From UBA4093 sp036676455 (GTDB lineage: Bacteria; Cyanobacteriota; Sericytochromatia; S15B-MN24; UBA4093), in contig JAKFCW010000021.1 of the NCBI GenBank assembly GCA_036676455.1, positions 93,612 through 157,611 of the forward strand: a DNA stretch of 64,000 bases, given 5' to 3'. The position numbers were made by a program, and so were the translations under genes. Of this stretch, positions 21,044-30,270 are shown piece by piece (positions within the stretch are counted from its first letter, which is position 1; each line of letters starts with the position of its first letter). The notes below the pieces were generated by a model. The model worked only from the letters and a program-made list of their open reading frames with translations. It was not told the DNA's origin and made no database searches.

Positions 21044-22435
21044 TTGGACGTCCTCGTCATCCTGATCGCCCTGGGGATCCTGATCCTGGCCGCCTACCGC
21101 GGCTTCAGCGTCATCCTCTTCGCCCCCCTCGCCGCCCTGCTGGCCGTCCTCATGACCCACCCCGCCCACGTCATGCCCCTCTACAGTCAGGTCTTCATGG
21201 GCAAGATGGTCGGCTTCATCCAGAACTACTTCCCCGTCTTCCTGCTCGGCGCCATCTTCGGCAAGGTCATCGAGCTCTCCGGCTTCTCCAAGAGCATCAT
21301 CCAGGCCGTCATCCGCCTGGTCGGCTCCCGGCACGCCATGCTCACCATCGTCCTCGTCTGCGCCCTCTTGACCTACGGTGGCGTCTCCCTCTTCGTCGTC
21401 GCCTTCGCCGTCTACCCCTTCGCCGCCGAGATGTTCAAGCAGCTCGACATCCCCAAGCGCCTCATCCCCGGAACCATCGCCCTGGGCGCCTTCACGTTCA
21501 CCATGGACGCCCTGCCCGGCACCCCGCAAATCCAGAACCTCATCCCCACCACCTTCTTCAACACCACCTCCTGGGCCGCCCCCCGCATGGGGCTCTTGGG
21601 GGCCGTGTTCGTGCTGGTTTGCGGGCTGACCTACCTGGAATGGCGCCGCCGCCAGGCGCATAGCGCCGGCGAGGGGTACGGGCAGAACCACACCAACGAA
21701 CCCGAAGCCGTGGAGAGTGGTTCGCTTCCCCATCCCGCCCTGGCCATCCTGCCTCTGATCGTCGTCGCCGCCCTCAACAAGGGCCTCACCGATGCGATGC
21801 CCCGCCTCTACCCCGCGACGATCGACCTCTCGGCCATCGGGGTGAGCGGCGAACCCATCATGCTCTCGAAGGTCAGCGCCCTCTGGTCGGTGGAGATCGC
21901 CCTGGTGGCGGCCATCGCGCTGGTAATGCTGCTGTCTTTCAAGCGGGTCAAGAGCAAGCTCAGCATCGGCCTGAACGCGGCCGTGGGCGGCGCCATGCTC
22001 GCCTCGCTAAACACCGCCTCGGAGTACGGCTTCGGAGCCATCATCGCGGCCCTGCCCGGCTTCAAGACCCTCAGCGCGGCGCTGGGGACGACATTCAGCC
22101 ACCCCCTGGTGAACGAGGCCGTCACCACCACCGCCCTGGCGGGCGTGACCGGCTCGGCCTCTGGCGGCATGAGCATCGCCCTGGCCGCCATGGGCCAGAC
22201 CTACTTGCAGCAGGCCACGGCCATGGGCATCCCCCCGGAGGTCCTGCACCGCGTCGCCTCGATGGCGAGCGGAGGCATGGACACCCTGCCTCACAACGGC
22301 GCGGTGATCACCCTGCTAGCCGTCACGGGGCTGACCCATCGCCAGGCCTACGGCGACATCTTCGCCATGACCCTCATCAAGACCGCGGCCGTCTTCGTGG
22401 CGATCGCCGCCTACGTCGTCTTCGGTCTCTACTAG
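21044..22435 (+). CDS. GntP-family proton symporter (hydroxy-acid permease)
   Basis: A 463-residue polytopic permease of the gluconate/H+ symporter family, about 12-13 membrane segments. Family marks include YGGVSLFVVAFAVYPFA, GTIALGAFTFTMDALPGTPQIQNLIPT, GSASGGMSIALAAMG and GGMDTLPHNGAVITLLAVTGL. The TTG start at 21044 follows GGAGG. Paralogs paired with a 3-hydroxybutyrate dehydrogenase typically import 3-hydroxybutyrate or acetoacetate, which fits the next gene. A soluble-looking Glu-rich loop near residues 205-225 joins the two halves. Confidence 0.88.
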   Translation: MDVLVILIALGILILAAYRGFSVILFAPLAALLAVLMTHPAHVMPLYSQVFMGKMVGFIQNYFPVFLLGAIFGKVIELSGFSKSIIQAVIRLVGSRHAMLTIVLVCALLTYGGVSLFVVAFAVYPFAAEMFKQLDIPKRLIPGTIALGAFTFTMDALPGTPQIQNLIPTTFFNTTSWAAPRMGLLGAVFVLVCGLTYLEWRRRQAHSAGEGYGQNHTNEPEAVESGSLPHPALAILPLIVVAALNKGLTDAMPRLYPATIDLSAIGVSGEPIMLSKVSALWSVEIALVAAIALVMLLSFKRVKSKLSIGLNAAVGGAMLASLNTASEYGFGAIIAALPGFKTLSAALGTTFSHPLVNEAVTTTALAGVTGSASGGMSIALAAMGQTYLQQATAMGIPPEVLHRVASMASGGMDTLPHNGAVITLLAVTGLTHRQAYGDIFAMTLIKTAAVFVAIAAYVVFGLY

Positions 22436-22510
22436 CCTGTCGTCGCTTCAGGTCAGCTTCGCTGCCTTCCGCGACAGCCGCAGGCGCCACCCCTTCGAGG
22501 AGGAATACAG

Positions 22511-23293
22511 ATGTACGGATATCACGATCGGGTCGTCTTCATCACCGGCGGTGCCTCGGGCATCGGCAAGGCGATCGCCGAGAGCTTCGCCGCCCAGGGG
22601 GCTACCCTGGCGATCGCGGACCTGGACCGGGCCAAGGCGCAGGCCTTCGCCGCCGAGCTCCAGGCCAAGGGCACGCAAGCCCTGGGATTCGGCTGCGACG
22701 TCTCCGACGAGGCGCAGCTTCAGGCGGCCATCGAGGGCACGGTGAGCGCGTTCGGGCGCCTGGACGTCCTCATCAACAACGCGGGCCTGCAGTTCGTCGC
22801 CCCCATCGAGGACTTCCCCACCGCGAAGTTCGAGCAGATGGTGAAGGTCCTCCTGGTGGCACCCTTCACCGCCATCAAGTACGCCTTCCCGGTGATGAAG
22901 CGCCAGGGCTACGGCCGCGTGCTGAACGTCGCGTCCATCAACGGCCTCGTGGGCTTCGCGGGCAAGGCCGCCTACAACAGCGCCAAGCACGGCGTCATCG
23001 GCCTGACCAAGGTGGCCGCCCTCGAGGGCGCCGCCCACGGCATCACCGTCAACGCCCTCTGCCCAGGCTACGTCGACACGCCCCTGGTCCGCAACCAGCT
23101 CGCCGACCTCGCCAAGACCCGCAACGTGCCGCTGGAAGCCGTGCTCTCGGAGGTCATCTACCCGCTGGTGCCCCAGCAGCGCCTGCTGGACGTCCAGGAG
23201 ATCGCCGACTACGCCCTCTTCCTGGCAAGCCCGAAGGCCGGCGGCGTGACCGGACAAGCCGTCGTGGTGGATGGCGGCTACACCGCTCAGTAA
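22511..23293 (+). CDS. bdhA: D-3-hydroxybutyrate dehydrogenase (SDR family)
   Basis: A 260-residue classical short-chain dehydrogenase that oxidises 3-hydroxybutyrate to acetoacetate with NAD. The TGGASGIGKAIA nucleotide motif, NNAGLQFVAPIEDFP, and the Ser142-Tyr155-Lys159 triad (NVASINGLVGFAGKAAYNSAKHG) are present, with CPGYVDTPLVRNQ typical of bdhA. The AGGAGGAATACAG site before the ATG is strong. With the GntP permease it forms a ketone-body uptake and use route feeding acetyl-CoA to the glyoxylate shunt genes encoded about 4 kb upstream. It ends 16 bp from a convergent histidine kinase gene. Confidence 0.9.
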   Translation: MYGYHDRVVFITGGASGIGKAIAESFAAQGATLAIADLDRAKAQAFAAELQAKGTQALGFGCDVSDEAQLQAAIEGTVSAFGRLDVLINNAGLQFVAPIEDFPTAKFEQMVKVLLVAPFTAIKYAFPVMKRQGYGRVLNVASINGLVGFAGKAAYNSAKHGVIGLTKVAALEGAAHGITVNALCPGYVDTPLVRNQLADLAKTRNVPLEAVLSEVIYPLVPQQRLLDVQEIADYALFLASPKAGGVTGQAVVVDGGYTAQ

Positions 23294-23309
23294 GCGAATC
23301 CCTCCGCGA

Positions 23310-26300
23310 TCATTCAGAGACGGCCTTCGGCAGCGTGAAGCGGAAGGTCGTCTTTTCTCCTGGCTTGGACTCGACCGACATGGTTCCTCCTTGCGCCTCG
23401 ACCAGGCTCTTGGAGACCGAGAGGCCCAGCCCGGTCCCACCGGCCTTGATCCCCGCCTCGGTCTGGAAGAAGCGCTCGAAGAGGTGCGGAAGGACCTCGG
23501 GAGGAATTCCCGGCCCCGTGTCCGAAACCTCGGTCGCAACCACGGCATCCTCGGAAAGCGCCCTCACGCGAACCTCTCCGCCCGCCGGCGTGAACTTGAT
23601 GGCGTTACTCAAGAGATTGCTCACGATCTGCAAAACCCGGTCCGCATCCGCCCAGACCGCGGGGATAGCCGGCTGCAGGTCGAGGACGAGGCGCAGGCCC
23701 TTCTTCTCGGCGGCAGGCAGGAAGGTGGCCACCGCGCCGCGAAGCAGCTCGGTCAGCTCGATCGTTCTCAGCTCGACCGTGAGCTTCCCCGCTTCGATCC
23801 GGGCGTAGTCGAGCAGATCGTTGAGCAGGCGCGTCATACGCGCGGCGGCCAGCTGAATCTCTCGCGCGTACACTTGCTGCTGTTCGGTCAGTGGCCCCCC
23901 GATCTCGTCCTCGAGAAACTCCGCATACCCGGTGATCCCCGTGAGCGGGATCCGCAGGTCGTGCGAGATGGCATTGACGAACGTCCCCTTCAACTGATCC
24001 AGGTTGCGCAGGTCCTCGAGCGCCTTTTCCAGCTTCTGGTTGGAGAGCATCAACCGATCCCGCTCCTGGGCGAGCTCGTCCGTGCGATCCTGGACCCGCC
24101 GTTCCAGGTCTTCGGTCAGGTGATACAGCTCGGTGATGTCGCGGTAGACGCTGACGACCTGAACGACCCGGTCGGCGGCATCCAGCACGGGCACGCTGGT
24201 GATGGAGAGGATCCGTTCGCCCTCCTCATGCCCCCCCACCCGCGCCGTGAGATGCGCCGTTTTTCCGCCGAGCGCCTGGATGGAGGGCAACTTCTCGAGA
24301 GCAAGGCGCTGGCCCGAAAGATCCTTCGGGTCCAGCCACTGGAAGATCGTGAGCAGATCAGCCCCCTGCAGATCCTCCGCGGCCGGGACGAAGGCCAACC
24401 TCCGGAAAGCGGGATTGACCAAGCGGATCTTCCGCTGGGGGTCGAAGACGATGACACCGTCCGCGAGATTGGCGAGCGTCGTTTCCAGTTGCTGGCGCAG
24501 CAGCTCCTCCTTCTCGCGATGCCGTGCTTCGGACAGCGAGATCGCGAGCTCGTTGGCGATCGATTGCAAGACGTTCCGGAGACTCGGCGAGAGAGCCAGC
24601 GGCGACGAGGTCATTCCGCAGATCAGGACGCCCACGCTCGATTGCTCGGAGACGATCGGCACGTAAAAGAGGGTTCGGGCGCCCTCCAAGGAGAGAATCG
24701 GGTCCTGGCTCCGGCCCTCGGTGACGACATAAATCTGTCTCCGCCTCAAGGCATCCGCCAGGGAGGAGTCCTCCGGAACGCTGAAAGGTCCCTCCGTCAG
24801 GTGCTGAAAGCCCTTGAGGCAGCAAAGCCGGCTCTGCCCCTGCTCGACCATCAAGGCCCCGACCCGCTCGAAGTGAAGCATGTCCCAAAGTAGACCGGTC
24901 CCGGTCTCCAGGACGTGGTGTTGATCGCGGGCCACCACCAGACGCTCGGAGAGGGCATTGAGCAGCGAAAGCTCGCGTAGACGGCTCGCCAGGTCTTCCC
25001 GGCTGGTTTCCAGCATCAACTCGAGCTTCTGGTAGGCCTCCATCGCATCCGGCACGGCCGATTCCGACACCGGGAACTCCCGCTGAACGATGTCGCAGGC
25101 CACGCTGGGGCCGAGCGGCCCGCTCAGCGCCCTCTGAATCGCATTTCGTGCCGCCAGCAGCTTGGACTCTTGCGGAACGTCCATCCTGGAGAGGTCCGCC
25201 CGGATTCGCTCCATCTGCTCCTGTGCTTGCTCGTCTCCCAGGTACTTGACCAGGACGGCCTCCATCTCCGGATAGGACAGGGTCTTCAAGAAGCGGTGAT
25301 AGAGCAACGGGTAGGTGGGCTTTCCCTGCAGCAGGGCCTCGGCTTGCTCGACCTCAGCCCGCGTGGACGGCTTGAAAAGGCTGACGAGGACGATCGCCAT
25401 CAGGTTGAGCGTCATGCTCCAGAAGAAGGAATGGACGTACGGGTCCATCCCCGTCAGGCCGAACAAGGAGTACGGCCTCAAGAGGCTCCAGCCGAACGGG
25501 CCGTCTGCGACCCAACGCGCAAGCACAGGGGATTTTCCCGCGAAGCTGGGCAACAACGCGGTATAGAGCCAGGTCGGCACCGCCAGGACAAGCCCCCAGA
25601 GGACCGCTCCACGCGAGAGCTTGGCCCACGTCATGCCCAGGAAGAGGGCGGGAGCGAGTTGAGCGGCGGCGATGAAGCTGACGAGGCCGAATTGGCTGAG
25701 GAACGTGACGTCGGTCAGCAACCAGACACCGAAGGACATCCCCGCGACGGCCAGGAGAATCAGCCAGCGCAAGGGAAGCAAGGCAGGCCCCAGCCGCGTG
25801 GTGAGACGGCTGAGAACGGGAAGGACCAGGTCGGCCGTGATCAGGTTGGTCAGGGCGACGAAGGCGGCGATCGTGATCCCGGCGGCGGCGGCGACTCCCC
25901 CCAGGTAGGCGAGTAATTCAAGGATCGGCTGATTGGCCGCCATGGGAATCAGCAGGATGGAAGCTTGGTTCTGGGGACCCTCCAGGCCCCGCGCCAAACC
26001 TGCGATGGCAATCAGTATCACCATCAGGTAGGTGAGCCACCCGTAGAGCGGCAGCGCCCCCCGAACGTCGGCCACCTGATTCTCGTCGGCACTTTCCACC
26101 ACGATGAGGTGGTACATATGGGGCAAAACAGCTACCGCCCCCATGCTGATCAAGAGGTAGCCGAGCCAGGTGGCGTAGGAGTTGCGCGGAGTGCTCTCCA
26201 GGAGCAAGTGGGGCCAGATATCCGGGGCCGAGAGCAGCGCGAACAGCTCGGGCTGCTTCCAGAGGGCGAAGCAGGAGACCGCGATCACGGCCGCCAACTT

Positions 26301-26900
26301 GACGAGGCCGTCAATGGCGAGGGTGACCGTCATCCCGGCGTTGCGATGCGTGGGATCGGCCCGGCGGACTCCAAAGGCAATCGCGAAGAGGGCGAGCAGG
26401 AGGGTCAGGGTCAAGACCACGCCGCGCCCCTCCTGTAGTTCGAGGACCGACGGGGAGGTCACCACGTTCTCCAGGGCGAAGCCGAGCGCTCCGATTTGCA
26501 AGGCGATGTAGGGGAGGGTCCCGACGACGAGCAGTACGGCGACCAGGCCCGTGAGCATGCGAGAGGCGCCGAAGCGCACCGACAAGAGGCCCGGCAACGT
26601 GGTGACCCGGTGCAGCTTGGCGATCCGAACGGCGCGCTTGAGAATCGGCCAACCGAAGAGCAGCGTGAGGCTCGCCCCGATCTGGATGGCCACGAACGGC
26701 ATCCCCAGGTCGAGTAGAGAGCTTCCCGCGCTGAAGTAGCTCCAGCCCGTGAAGAAGACGGTGAGGGATAGCGCGTAGACCCAGCGCTTGGAGGGCAAGG
26801 TCGCGAGCCAACCGGTTTGCCGCTCGACTCGGTACGCAACGAGGACCAGGAAGCTGAGATACGCGACGAAGACCGTGACGCTCGCGGCAAAAATGAGCAT
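23310..26900 (-). CDS. Sodium/solute symporter fused to GAF-PAS-histidine kinase
   Basis: A 1196-residue membrane sensor. Residues 1 to about 490 form a 13-helix SSS (PutP-like) transporter domain (YFSAGSSLLDLGMPFVAIQIGAS; PHMYHLIVVESADENQVADVRGALPLY split by loops). A short STAC-like linker, a GAF domain (about 680-800) and a PAS domain (about 830-940) follow. The HisKA box SHDLRIPLTGITGYAEF places the phospho-accepting His at 980; the ATPase domain has NLLSNAIKFTPAGG, DTGPGIPP and GTGLGLSVSKSLVE. CbrA/CrbS-type fusions sense or import carbon sources such as histidine or acetate. No response regulator gene is adjacent. A small membrane protein gene precedes it by 5 bp. Confidence 0.92.
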   Translation of the reverse strand: MLIFAASVTVFVAYLSFLVLVAYRVERQTGWLATLPSKRWVYALSLTVFFTGWSYFSAGSSLLDLGMPFVAIQIGASLTLLFGWPILKRAVRIAKLHRVTTLPGLLSVRFGASRMLTGLVAVLLVVGTLPYIALQIGALGFALENVVTSPSVLELQEGRGVVLTLTLLLALFAIAFGVRRADPTHRNAGMTVTLAIDGLVKLAAVIAVSCFALWKQPELFALLSAPDIWPHLLLESTPRNSYATWLGYLLISMGAVAVLPHMYHLIVVESADENQVADVRGALPLYGWLTYLMVILIAIAGLARGLEGPQNQASILLIPMAANQPILELLAYLGGVAAAAGITIAAFVALTNLITADLVLPVLSRLTTRLGPALLPLRWLILLAVAGMSFGVWLLTDVTFLSQFGLVSFIAAAQLAPALFLGMTWAKLSRGAVLWGLVLAVPTWLYTALLPSFAGKSPVLARWVADGPFGWSLLRPYSLFGLTGMDPYVHSFFWSMTLNLMAIVLVSLFKPSTRAEVEQAEALLQGKPTYPLLYHRFLKTLSYPEMEAVLVKYLGDEQAQEQMERIRADLSRMDVPQESKLLAARNAIQRALSGPLGPSVACDIVQREFPVSESAVPDAMEAYQKLELMLETSREDLASRLRELSLLNALSERLVVARDQHHVLETGTGLLWDMLHFERVGALMVEQGQSRLCCLKGFQHLTEGPFSVPEDSSLADALRRRQIYVVTEGRSQDPILSLEGARTLFYVPIVSEQSSVGVLICGMTSSPLALSPSLRNVLQSIANELAISLSEARHREKEELLRQQLETTLANLADGVIVFDPQRKIRLVNPAFRRLAFVPAAEDLQGADLLTIFQWLDPKDLSGQRLALEKLPSIQALGGKTAHLTARVGGHEEGERILSITSVPVLDAADRVVQVVSVYRDITELYHLTEDLERRVQDRTDELAQERDRLMLSNQKLEKALEDLRNLDQLKGTFVNAISHDLRIPLTGITGYAEFLEDEIGGPLTEQQQVYAREIQLAAARMTRLLNDLLDYARIEAGKLTVELRTIELTELLRGAVATFLPAAEKKGLRLVLDLQPAIPAVWADADRVLQIVSNLLSNAIKFTPAGGEVRVRALSEDAVVATEVSDTGPGIPPEVLPHLFERFFQTEAGIKAGGTGLGLSVSKSLVEAQGGTMSVESKPGEKTTFRFTLPKAVSE

Positions 26901-26905
26901 GCGGG

Positions 26906-27094
26906 CTACTCGCGCGGACGGTAAAGCAGGGAGAGCACGATCAACCCGAGCCAGACCCCGAACCCGTAAAGCAGAATCATCGGCACCCCGAAGATCGGCA
27001 TCCGGTGGTTGAAGAGGGCCATGAGAGGATAGCTGAGCAGAAGGAGTCCCAAGAGCAGCATCAAGCCCCAGGGGGACGCATCCGGTTCTTGCAT
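26906..27094 (-). CDS. Small two-helix membrane protein upstream of the symporter-kinase
   Basis: A 62-residue protein with two membrane segments (GLMLLLGLLLLSYPLMALF and VPMILLYGFGVWLGLIVLSLL) and the loop NHRMPIFG between them. Small two-helix partners commonly precede SSS-type transporters and symporter-kinases, where they may form an accessory subunit. It lies 5 bp before the symporter-kinase on the same strand. Start chosen at 27094 (GAGG 9 nt upstream); 27103 is almost as good. Confidence 0.7.
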   Translation of the reverse strand: MQEPDASPWGLMLLLGLLLLSYPLMALFNHRMPIFGVPMILLYGFGVWLGLIVLSLLYRPRE

Positions 27095-27214
27095 GAGAAA
27101 CATCCTCAGACCACCCGCGATGACTCCTCCATCATACATCCTTTGAAGCGCCGTCATATCAACCCCGTGTCGGCCGACATTCCAACCGCCGCTGGATGGA
27201 GCTGGCTAAGCCAC

Positions 27215-27697
27215 CTAGGGTGACTGCACCTCGATGTCGAGCGTTCCTCGCGGCTCCGCCCCCCCCGGCGCCCCATAGCCCGGCTTGAACCCCTGGGCCA
27301 AGACGCGGTAAGTCCCCGTCGTCATCGGCGTGAACGTGGCCTTCTCGCTCGTCCAGCCGTAATCGTCCGTGCAGGGAATCGGCGGGTCGGCCTGCGCCGT
27401 CAGCCGGGTCGCCCTCACCGTGACCGTCCGCGCGGCGTCATCCACGTCGAGCAGCACCTCGCCCAAGCGGTTGCAACTGCTGCTGCCGATCACCACCTGG
27501 ACCGTCACTTCCACCGGCACCCGCACCTGGGCCGTCGCAGGCCCCCGCAAATCCAGGATCTCCGTGCTTTCCGAGACCCACCGGACGTCCGGATTGACCT
27601 GCCCAAGCTGCTGGGAGGCTATCAGACCCTTGAGATGCTGGCAGCCACTAAGCCCCAGGCAGATCGCGCTAACCAACACTACCGCTAGCCTTCTCAT
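27215..27697 (-). CDS. Lipoprotein of unknown function
   Basis: A 160-residue predicted lipoprotein with signal MRRLAVVLVSAICLGLSGC (lipobox LSGC, Cys19). The mature part is beta-rich, with two further cysteines (SSCNRLGE and PPIPCTDDY) that could form a disulfide, and ends in a regular GTYRVLAQGFKPGYG segment like a carbohydrate-binding or Ig-like sandwich. It stands alone between the symporter-kinase unit and a second kinase gene. Family not recognised. Confidence 0.7.
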   Translation of the reverse strand: MRRLAVVLVSAICLGLSGCQHLKGLIASQQLGQVNPDVRWVSESTEILDLRGPATAQVRVPVEVTVQVVIGSSSCNRLGEVLLDVDDAARTVTVRATRLTAQADPPIPCTDDYGWTSEKATFTPMTTGTYRVLAQGFKPGYGAPGGAEPRGTLDIEVQSP

Positions 27698-27845
27698 GGC
27701 GACGCTCCTATAGTCTGCTCCGCGCCCCGAGCGGCGCGCGCTTCATGCTATGCGCAAACCGCGTAAGAAGCGAGCGCAGAGTGCACGAGAGGAACGCTCC
27801 CTTCGCATGCAGCGCCCAAGGCCCCGCTCGCTGTTTCGGGCGGGG

Positions 27846-29216
27846 CTATGGCGTGGCTTCGAGCTGGCGCGCGTCGGGGGTTCCGGACAGGGGCAGGGAG
27901 AACCAGAAGGTGCTTCCCCGCCCTTCCTGGCTATGGCAGCCGATGCGCCCGCCATGGGCCTCGACGATGGCCTTCGAGATGGCGAGGCCCAGGCCCACGC
28001 CGTTGCGCTCGCGGGTGTTGCTGGAGTCGACCTGGAAGAAGCGCTCGAAGATGCGATGCATCTGGGCGGCGGGGATGCCGATGCCGGTGTCCGCGACCTC
28101 GACGCGAAGCTCCTGGGGCAGCGAGCTGACGCGCACCGTGATGGTGCCGCCGGCCGGCGTGAACTTGATGGCGTTGCCGATCAGGTTGATGAGCACCTGT
28201 TCCAGCCGTCCGGGGTCGAGCAGCATGGGAATGGGGCCCGGGGGGACGGCTTCTACCAGCGTGATGCCCGCCTTCTGGGCCTGGGGCCGCATGCTCTCGA
28301 GAGCCGTGGAAATCTTCTCCTTCACGTTGACGCTTCGGTGCTCGAGCCGGAGGCTGCCGCCCTCGAGCGCGGAGAAGTCGAGCAGATCGTCCACCAGGCG
28401 CTGTAGTCGCCGGGTGCCATCCTGGATATGCGAGACGAAGGCCTTCTGGTCGCTGTTGAGGGGACCGGAAAGCTCGTCCTCGAGGAACTCCGCGTAGCCC
28501 AGCACCGAGGAGAGGGGCGTGCGCAGCTCGTGGCTGACCACCGAGATGAACTCCCGCTTGAGGCGGATCTGCTTCTTCTGCTCGTCGGTGTAGCGGTTCC
28601 AGCTGTCGTCCAGCAGGTAGATCACCATGCCGACGCCGACCAGGATGTTCAGGATGCCGCAGATCCAGTAGCCGATGATGCCCAGCGGGGTCGTGGAGAA
28701 GAGGGCGTAGGGGAAGACCTGGGGCCAGAGGGCGAAGAGGATGAGGGGCCAGGCGACCCAGCGGACACCCTCGGCGGTGGATGAGACCGTGGGGCGGCGC
28801 AGGAACAGAACGCCGAGCCGGAAGATCGTGACGGCCGTGGCGAGGAAGACAGGCGCGATCGCGTAGGTGTAAGGTACGCCCTTCACGAGCAAGAAGGCGC
28901 TCAGACCGGAGGCTGCGATCAGCGCGACAGCGACCGCCAGGGAATGGGTGAAGCTGCCGCGCAGGAGGTTTCCGGTCCGGAAGAAGCAGCAGGCAGAAGT
29001 GGCGAAAAATGCGATCTGCATGAAGGAGAGGGGCAGCGTGCGCTCGCCTAGCACCTGCACCATCTCGAGGCCGACGACCCCGAAGAAGAGGGTGTAGGCG
29101 GCGGTCCACATCCGGAAGAACGGCGTGGGGTAGCGGAAGGCGAAGATGATGGAGAGCAGGGTGACGATCGCCACGCCTGCCGTGTTGAACAAGTTCGCGA
29201 TCTGGATGACGCTCAT
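27846..29216 (-). CDS. Membrane histidine kinase, seven-helix N-terminus
   Basis: A 456-residue sensor kinase. The first 210 residues hold about seven membrane helices of an unassigned MASE-like sensor. HisKA follows with ISVVSHELRTPLSSVLGYAEF (His229), then the ATPase domain with NLIGNAIKFTPAGG, DTGIGIPA and GVGLGLAISKAIVEAHGG. Its dimerisation domain shares GYAEFLEDE-x-x-GPL with the symporter-kinase at 23310-26900, so the two kinases are probably paralogous in their catalytic half. No response regulator is adjacent. Confidence 0.9.
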   Translation of the reverse strand: MSVIQIANLFNTAGVAIVTLLSIIFAFRYPTPFFRMWTAAYTLFFGVVGLEMVQVLGERTLPLSFMQIAFFATSACCFFRTGNLLRGSFTHSLAVAVALIAASGLSAFLLVKGVPYTYAIAPVFLATAVTIFRLGVLFLRRPTVSSTAEGVRWVAWPLILFALWPQVFPYALFSTTPLGIIGYWICGILNILVGVGMVIYLLDDSWNRYTDEQKKQIRLKREFISVVSHELRTPLSSVLGYAEFLEDELSGPLNSDQKAFVSHIQDGTRRLQRLVDDLLDFSALEGGSLRLEHRSVNVKEKISTALESMRPQAQKAGITLVEAVPPGPIPMLLDPGRLEQVLINLIGNAIKFTPAGGTITVRVSSLPQELRVEVADTGIGIPAAQMHRIFERFFQVDSSNTRERNGVGLGLAISKAIVEAHGGRIGCHSQEGRGSTFWFSLPLSGTPDARQLEATP

Positions 29217-29295
29217 CAGGCCTTATCTAGCGCCCGCAGGCGAGTTGGTGCCGTCGTGACGACGCGTTTATTACGCTTCCTTCACAGTAACACAG

Positions 29296-30138
29296 TTAAG
29301 GCAGCGGCTCCAGGTACCCCATGCCCCCCTGCTGGAAGCGATGCACCGCCTCGGCGACCTGCGCCTCGGTGTTCATGATGAAGGGGCCGTAAGAGACCAC
29401 CGGCTCGTCGACGACGATCCCGGCGAGCAGGAGCACGTGGGCCGGCGACACGGCGGATAGTGCGACCGTTCCCTCGCCACGCAGGGCGATCGCCTGCGAG
29501 CCCGACACGCGGGCCCTTTTCTCGTCCGCCGACAGCGCGATCTCTCCGGTGAGCACGTAAAGTACGGTGTTCCAGCCCTCGTCGAGCGTGAGGTCGATCT
29601 GCCGCTGCAGCGTGATGTCCAATAGGTTGAACGGCTCCACTGGGACGACGGGCGACTTCACGCCACCGTACTGGCCGACGGCGACCCGGACGCGATCGCC
29701 TTGCGCGTCGCTCCAGACCGGCACCTCGCGGCCATCCAGTCGGAAGACCCGCGGGGCGATCCCCTTGTACTTGCCGCTCAGGTTCACGAAGATCTGCACG
29801 CCATGCACCGCGGCGCCCGCCTTGGCGGGACGCTCGTCGTGGACCACGCCGCGAGCAGCCTGCGTCCAGATGAGCCCGCCGGGCCCCATCTCGAAGTCGT
29901 TCCCCAGCGAATCCCGGTTGCGCAGCATGCCCGGCGAGTTCTCGAAGACGTACGACACCGCCGAGAAGCCCGCATGCGGGTGGGGAGCGAAGGTGACGTC
30001 GCTCATGAGGAAATGGTCCATGCCCATGACGGGTTGCATGAGCGCCGCCACCTGAGCCGCGACGATCCGATTCGCGCTGAACCCAGGGCCAAGGTTGGCG
30101 TTCACGGTCGGCAAGGGAGGCGAGAACTCGATGCTCAT
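29296..30138 (-). CDS. Pirin family protein
   Basis: A 280-residue bicupin pirin. The metal-binding N-terminal cupin motif is VTFAPHPHAGFSAVSYVFENS (His-x-His plus downstream His), with GVVHDERP and a GVQIFVNLSGKYKGI segment; the C-terminal cupin ends with VSYGPFIMNTEAQVAEA. Pirins bind iron and some have quercetin dioxygenase activity or redox-sensing roles. It is divergent from an hxlR-pirin operon, so both pirins may answer to the HxlR regulator. Confidence 0.9.
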   Translation of the reverse strand: MSIEFSPPLPTVNANLGPGFSANRIVAAQVAALMQPVMGMDHFLMSDVTFAPHPHAGFSAVSYVFENSPGMLRNRDSLGNDFEMGPGGLIWTQAARGVVHDERPAKAGAAVHGVQIFVNLSGKYKGIAPRVFRLDGREVPVWSDAQGDRVRVAVGQYGGVKSPVVPVEPFNLLDITLQRQIDLTLDEGWNTVLYVLTGEIALSADEKRARVSGSQAIALRGEGTVALSAVSPAHVLLLAGIVVDEPVVSYGPFIMNTEAQVAEAVHRFQQGGMGYLEPLP

Positions 30139-30235
30139 CTGGCTACTCCGTCAGGTAATCGGGACGCTCAGCCCCATGTTTACCACAGTGATATGAAGCG
30201 ACTGTTAGGTTCATCCAAACACTCGTCCGAGCCGG

Positions 30236-30270
30236 TTGTCAATCATAACCTGGTTGGGTAAAATACCCTT
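30236..30270 (+). promoter_or_regulatory. Promoter and operator of hxlR-like gene; predicts a leaderless mRNA
   Basis: TTGTCA (30236-30241), 17-bp spacer, TAAAAT (30259-30264), with the ATG starting 7 nt after the -10 and no ribosome site. The palindrome GGGTAAAATACCC (30256-30268) covers the -10, and GGTT-N9-AACC (30234-30250) covers the -35, suiting autorepression by the HxlR protein. Confidence 0.6.
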
